64,000 nt of DNA from JAGLTZ01 sp964637695 (lineage in GTDB: Bacteria > Blakebacterota > Blakebacteria > Blakebacterales > Blakebacteraceae), in NCBI GenBank assembly GCA_964637695.1, contig CAZWVF010000002.1:25552-89551 (forward strand), given 5' to 3'. Below, one piece after another: positions 61,671 to 64,000 of this stretch (position 1 is its first letter; every line of letters starts with the position of its first letter). The notes below the pieces were generated by a model. That model searched no databases and was not told the origin of the DNA. It saw only the letters and a program-made list of their open reading frames with translations. Both the position numbers and the translations under genes were made by a program.

Positions 61671-63075
61671 TTCCGGAAACCAGGTAGAGAAGTAGTGCCG
61701 CGGACCCGGCGGCGAAGGCATAGGGCAGCTGGGTGCGCACGTGATCTATATGGTCCGTGGCAGAGGCCATCGATGCGATGATTGTCGTGTCCGATATCGG
61801 AGAGCAGTGATCCCCGAAAACCCCTCCACCCAGAACGGCTGCAATAACGAGTGGCGGATGCAGGCCGATGATGGCGATCATCGGCACGGCGATCGGTATC
61901 ATTATCGCAAATGTTCCCCACGAGGTCCCGGTCGAAAAAGCTATGAATCCGGAAATAAGGAAGATGACCGCAGGAACAATCCATGCGGGCAGAGAGGACT
62001 TGACCACCTGTGCTGCAAAGGGCCCGGTTCCCAGTGCATCACACACATCGCCTATCGCAAAGGCCAGGACCATCAGGGAGGCCAGGGGCACAAGTCCCCC
62101 TACCCCCTTCATGAACATGTCGACGATCTCCCTCGAGCTCATGATCTTCTGAATCCGGTAGGAGACACCCGCCACTGTCACAGCACCGATAACCGACCAG
62201 AAAACCGAGAGAGAACCCGAGCCCTCCATCATATTCCCGTTACCCGTAAGCAGAAGCACCACCGGCATCATCAGGATCATGACCGCAACGGGCAGGATCA
62301 TATTGATCGGGCGCAGTGGAATGCCCGGTTTGGCTTCCAGCATGACCACTTCATCGGATATCAGAGGTTCCGCACCATCCCTGAGAAGCTTGCCCTCCTC
62401 CCTCACCCTCCTCTCCGCTTCAACCATCGGCCCGAAATCACGGCCGGTGAGAACCACGCCTAAAACCAGAGCTATCGCGAGGATCGCATAGAAATTAAAG
62501 GGGATCGACGCAACGAAAACACGGACCGGCTCAGCGACTCCCTGGGCCGCCAGCAGTCCGAAAACGAAGGCTCCCCAGGCATTCAGCGGTATGAGGATGC
62601 ACTTCGGTGCAGAAGTGGAGTCGAGTATGTAGCTCAACTTCTCTCTTGAAACCTTTACATGATCGAAGATCGGCCTTGAAACCGCTCCGGAGACCAGAAC
62701 ACATATACTCGACTCGATGAAGATGATGAAACCGAGGAACCAGGCGAGAAGACCGGCCGACCTGCGCGTTGTTACCAGACCCTTATTCACGATCCAGTTC
62801 ACAAAACCCTGCATCCCGCCCGAATACTGGGTCAGGGTAATGATCGCTCCGATCATGGCACTGAATAGAATGACCCGGGTGTTGTCGGGATCGGCGAAAA
62901 CCTGGACGATCGCTTCGGCTGTCTGGATTATCCCGTCGACAGGATTCCAGCCGTGGATGATCGTCCAGCCAAGCCAGATCCCCAGAGTCAGCGATATGAA
63001 GACCTGTTTTGTTCTGATGGCCAGAATGATGGCCAGTACAGGTGGGAGTATGGATAGCCAGCCGAAAGTCTCCAT
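61657..63075 (-). CDS. nhaC: NhaC-family Na+/H+ antiporter
   Basis: A 472-residue membrane protein with about eleven hydrophobic segments and the NhaC-type core 'FSTGTSWGTFAIMIPIAVP' and 'GDHCSPISDTTIIASMASA'. A charged cytoplasmic loop lies near 200-230. It exchanges Na+ for H+, or possibly a solute such as malate/lactate; the family includes both. ATG 63075 has GGGAAGGA upstream; an earlier start is possible but lacks a site. It converges on hdrB. Confidence 0.87.
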   Translation of the reverse strand: METFGWLSILPPVLAIILAIRTKQVFISLTLGIWLGWTIIHGWNPVDGIIQTAEAIVQVFADPDNTRVILFSAMIGAIITLTQYSGGMQGFVNWIVNKGLVTTRRSAGLLAWFLGFIIFIESSICVLVSGAVSRPIFDHVKVSREKLSYILDSTSAPKCILIPLNAWGAFVFGLLAAQGVAEPVRVFVASIPFNFYAILAIALVLGVVLTGRDFGPMVEAERRVREEGKLLRDGAEPLISDEVVMLEAKPGIPLRPINMILPVAVMILMMPVVLLLTGNGNMMEGSGSLSVFWSVIGAVTVAGVSYRIQKIMSSREIVDMFMKGVGGLVPLASLMVLAFAIGDVCDALGTGPFAAQVVKSSLPAWIVPAVIFLISGFIAFSTGTSWGTFAIMIPIAVPMIAIIGLHPPLVIAAVLGGGVFGDHCSPISDTTIIASMASATDHIDHVRTQLPYAFAAGSAALLLYLVSGIIFQ

Positions 63076-63302
63076 TAAGTCCTTCCCGTCAGGGCGGCCA
63101 TCGCTGACCGCCCGAGTCCCATGCACTCCACCTTCTGTGCCCTATCTCTATTAATAATAAACTCCGACATCCGCTATTGCCCCCTCAACAATTCCACCCC
63201 CTTTTGATAATTGGTATCAATATCCACTGCTCGTAAAAATCCACGGGCTTGCAGTCCGGAGCACCATGCAGGAACAGGTGTATATAGACAAGAACTACAG
63301 AA

Positions 63303-63983
63303 TCAGAAAAGTTCCGGCAGTTTACAGATACTGCACGCGTTGTAACCCCGTTTTCCAGCTTCGGCGAGGGTAATCGGGATTCTGCTGTGCCTGAGATGCT
63401 GACAGCCGGCCTGGTGGTACTTCGTACCGGTACTCGTAATGTATACAATAGCACTCTCGTCATTATCGAATCTGTCAATAATTGTTGACACACCCGTGTA
63501 ACCTGCGTTCTCAGCCAGGAGCGTAGCGGCCTGAATTTCAGTCTCGATACCCCAGAGTCCCGCTTCTGCCGCTCTGGCCTCTTGCTGCAGGAGAACGAAT
63601 TCCTCGACATGCCGCACGTTCGGCGGCACGGTCATGATCTGAGCGTATCCCTGCCGGATGAGTTCGGCATTCACAAACAGGGAGTCGGTATATATGTAGG
63701 CCAGCAGACGGCCGTAGCGGTCCCGGGCCTCCACGTCGAGCTCTATCCGGACCTGCCTGCCCTCAACCAGTATCCGATTAAAAGCCGAGGCCGCCAGGCC
63801 GTACGGCTCGATCCCGCGCGTGGGATGTACGGTTTCCGGCGTATCCACCCCGATATAGCGGACCGTCTCTACCCGGTCTCCGATACGAACCAGGACTGTA
63901 TCGCCGTCGATAACTCGATCGACGATCCCGATGATCGACGTCTGTATCAGGATAACGGCTGTAATGATAAGGAACCGGGGCAT
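63303..63983 (-). CDS. Secreted thermonuclease-like protein with C-terminal Cys motif
   Basis: A 226-residue protein. An N-terminal signal or membrane anchor (LIITAVILIQTSIIG) precedes an SNase domain (~20-145) with 'VIDGDTVLVRIGDRVETVRYIGVDTPET' (quoted as VIDGDTVLVRIGD and VRYIGVDTPET) and 'ARDRYGRLLAYIY' carrying the catalytic Arg and Asp. The last ~45 residues, 'YHQAGCQHL...ACSICKL', form the Ada/YncB-type metal-binding motif found in secreted nucleases. It probably degrades extracellular DNA or RNA. ATG 63983 has GGAGG upstream. Confidence 0.9.
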   Translation of the reverse strand: MPRFLIITAVILIQTSIIGIVDRVIDGDTVLVRIGDRVETVRYIGVDTPETVHPTRGIEPYGLAASAFNRILVEGRQVRIELDVEARDRYGRLLAYIYTDSLFVNAELIRQGYAQIMTVPPNVRHVEEFVLLQQEARAAEAGLWGIETEIQAATLLAENAGYTGVSTIIDRFDNDESAIVYITSTGTKYHQAGCQHLRHSRIPITLAEAGKRGYNACSICKLPELF

Positions 63984-64000
63984 CAGTCTAACTCCCTCCC

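Noticed and set aside
1..64000. CRISPR arrays, ribosomal RNA or intact transposase genes
   Set aside because: I found no regularly spaced repeats, no rRNA signatures and no complete transposase; the only recombinases are the integrase and RT fragments.

Overview
The window looks like a piece of chromosome from an anaerobic or facultatively anaerobic Gram-negative bacterium, probably of an uncultured FCB-group lineage (Zixibacteria, Krumholzibacteria or Latescibacteria would all fit; this is inference). The main clues are an extracellular M14 peptidase ending in a FlgD/T9SS-like sorting module, an LPS heptosyltransferase-type enzyme, lipoproteins with lipoboxes, and a 31-residue AURKAIP1/COX24-type ribosomal protein that is common in Bacteroidota and relatives. 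Anaerobic metabolism is indicated by heterodisulfide reductase, 2-oxoacid:ferredoxin oxidoreductase, a corrinoid protein, FeoB and UGA-encoded selenoproteins.

Layout. 0-5.9 kb: the aroQ 3' end, thiC under a TPP riboswitch, a GT78-like glycosyltransferase and a split feoB. 5.9-12.8 kb: one tightly packed minus-strand run of a membrane-anchored DtxR/FeoA fusion, an M14 peptidase, proS, a PQQ-like repeat protein and tRNA-Arg(CCG). 12.8-24.7 kb: a MITE, a small HTH protein, a tandem HD-GYP protein, HU, SppA, MltD-type transglycosylase, SPOR lipoprotein, a deoxyhypusine-synthase-like protein, GT9, a TsaC-phosphatase fusion, purE, purD and an outer-membrane protein. 24.9-27.9 kb: tRNA-Arg(CCT), a decayed integrase, an A+T-rich membrane protein and a corrinoid/UroD fusion. 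27.9-40.5 kb: malic enzyme, a group II intron fragment and a block of six signalling genes (PAS kinases, receivers, HD-GYP). 40.6-48.5 kb: a large M14 peptidase, small conserved proteins, acylphosphatase and a diguanylate cyclase.

48.8-61.7 kb is the most striking part: a MarR-type regulator with a four-Cys tail and a palindromic operator, then korDABC, hdrA, mvhD, an hdrD-like gene, hdrA::mvhD, a zinc-ribbon gene, hdrC and hdrB. Both hdrA genes are interrupted at the same residue by an in-frame UGA in the context D-C-S-I-UGA-I-L, followed at identical spacing by a hairpin with a GGUC loop. They are best read as selenocysteine proteins. The cluster has no hydrogenase, so the ferredoxin-dependent 2-oxoacid oxidoreductase is the obvious electron partner of a flavin-based bifurcating or confurcating Hdr complex. 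An exact 184-bp MITE lies inside this operon; its other copy, inverted, is at 12.85 kb and supplies the stop codon of a neighbouring HTH gene. The window closes with an NhaC antiporter and a secreted thermonuclease-like protein.
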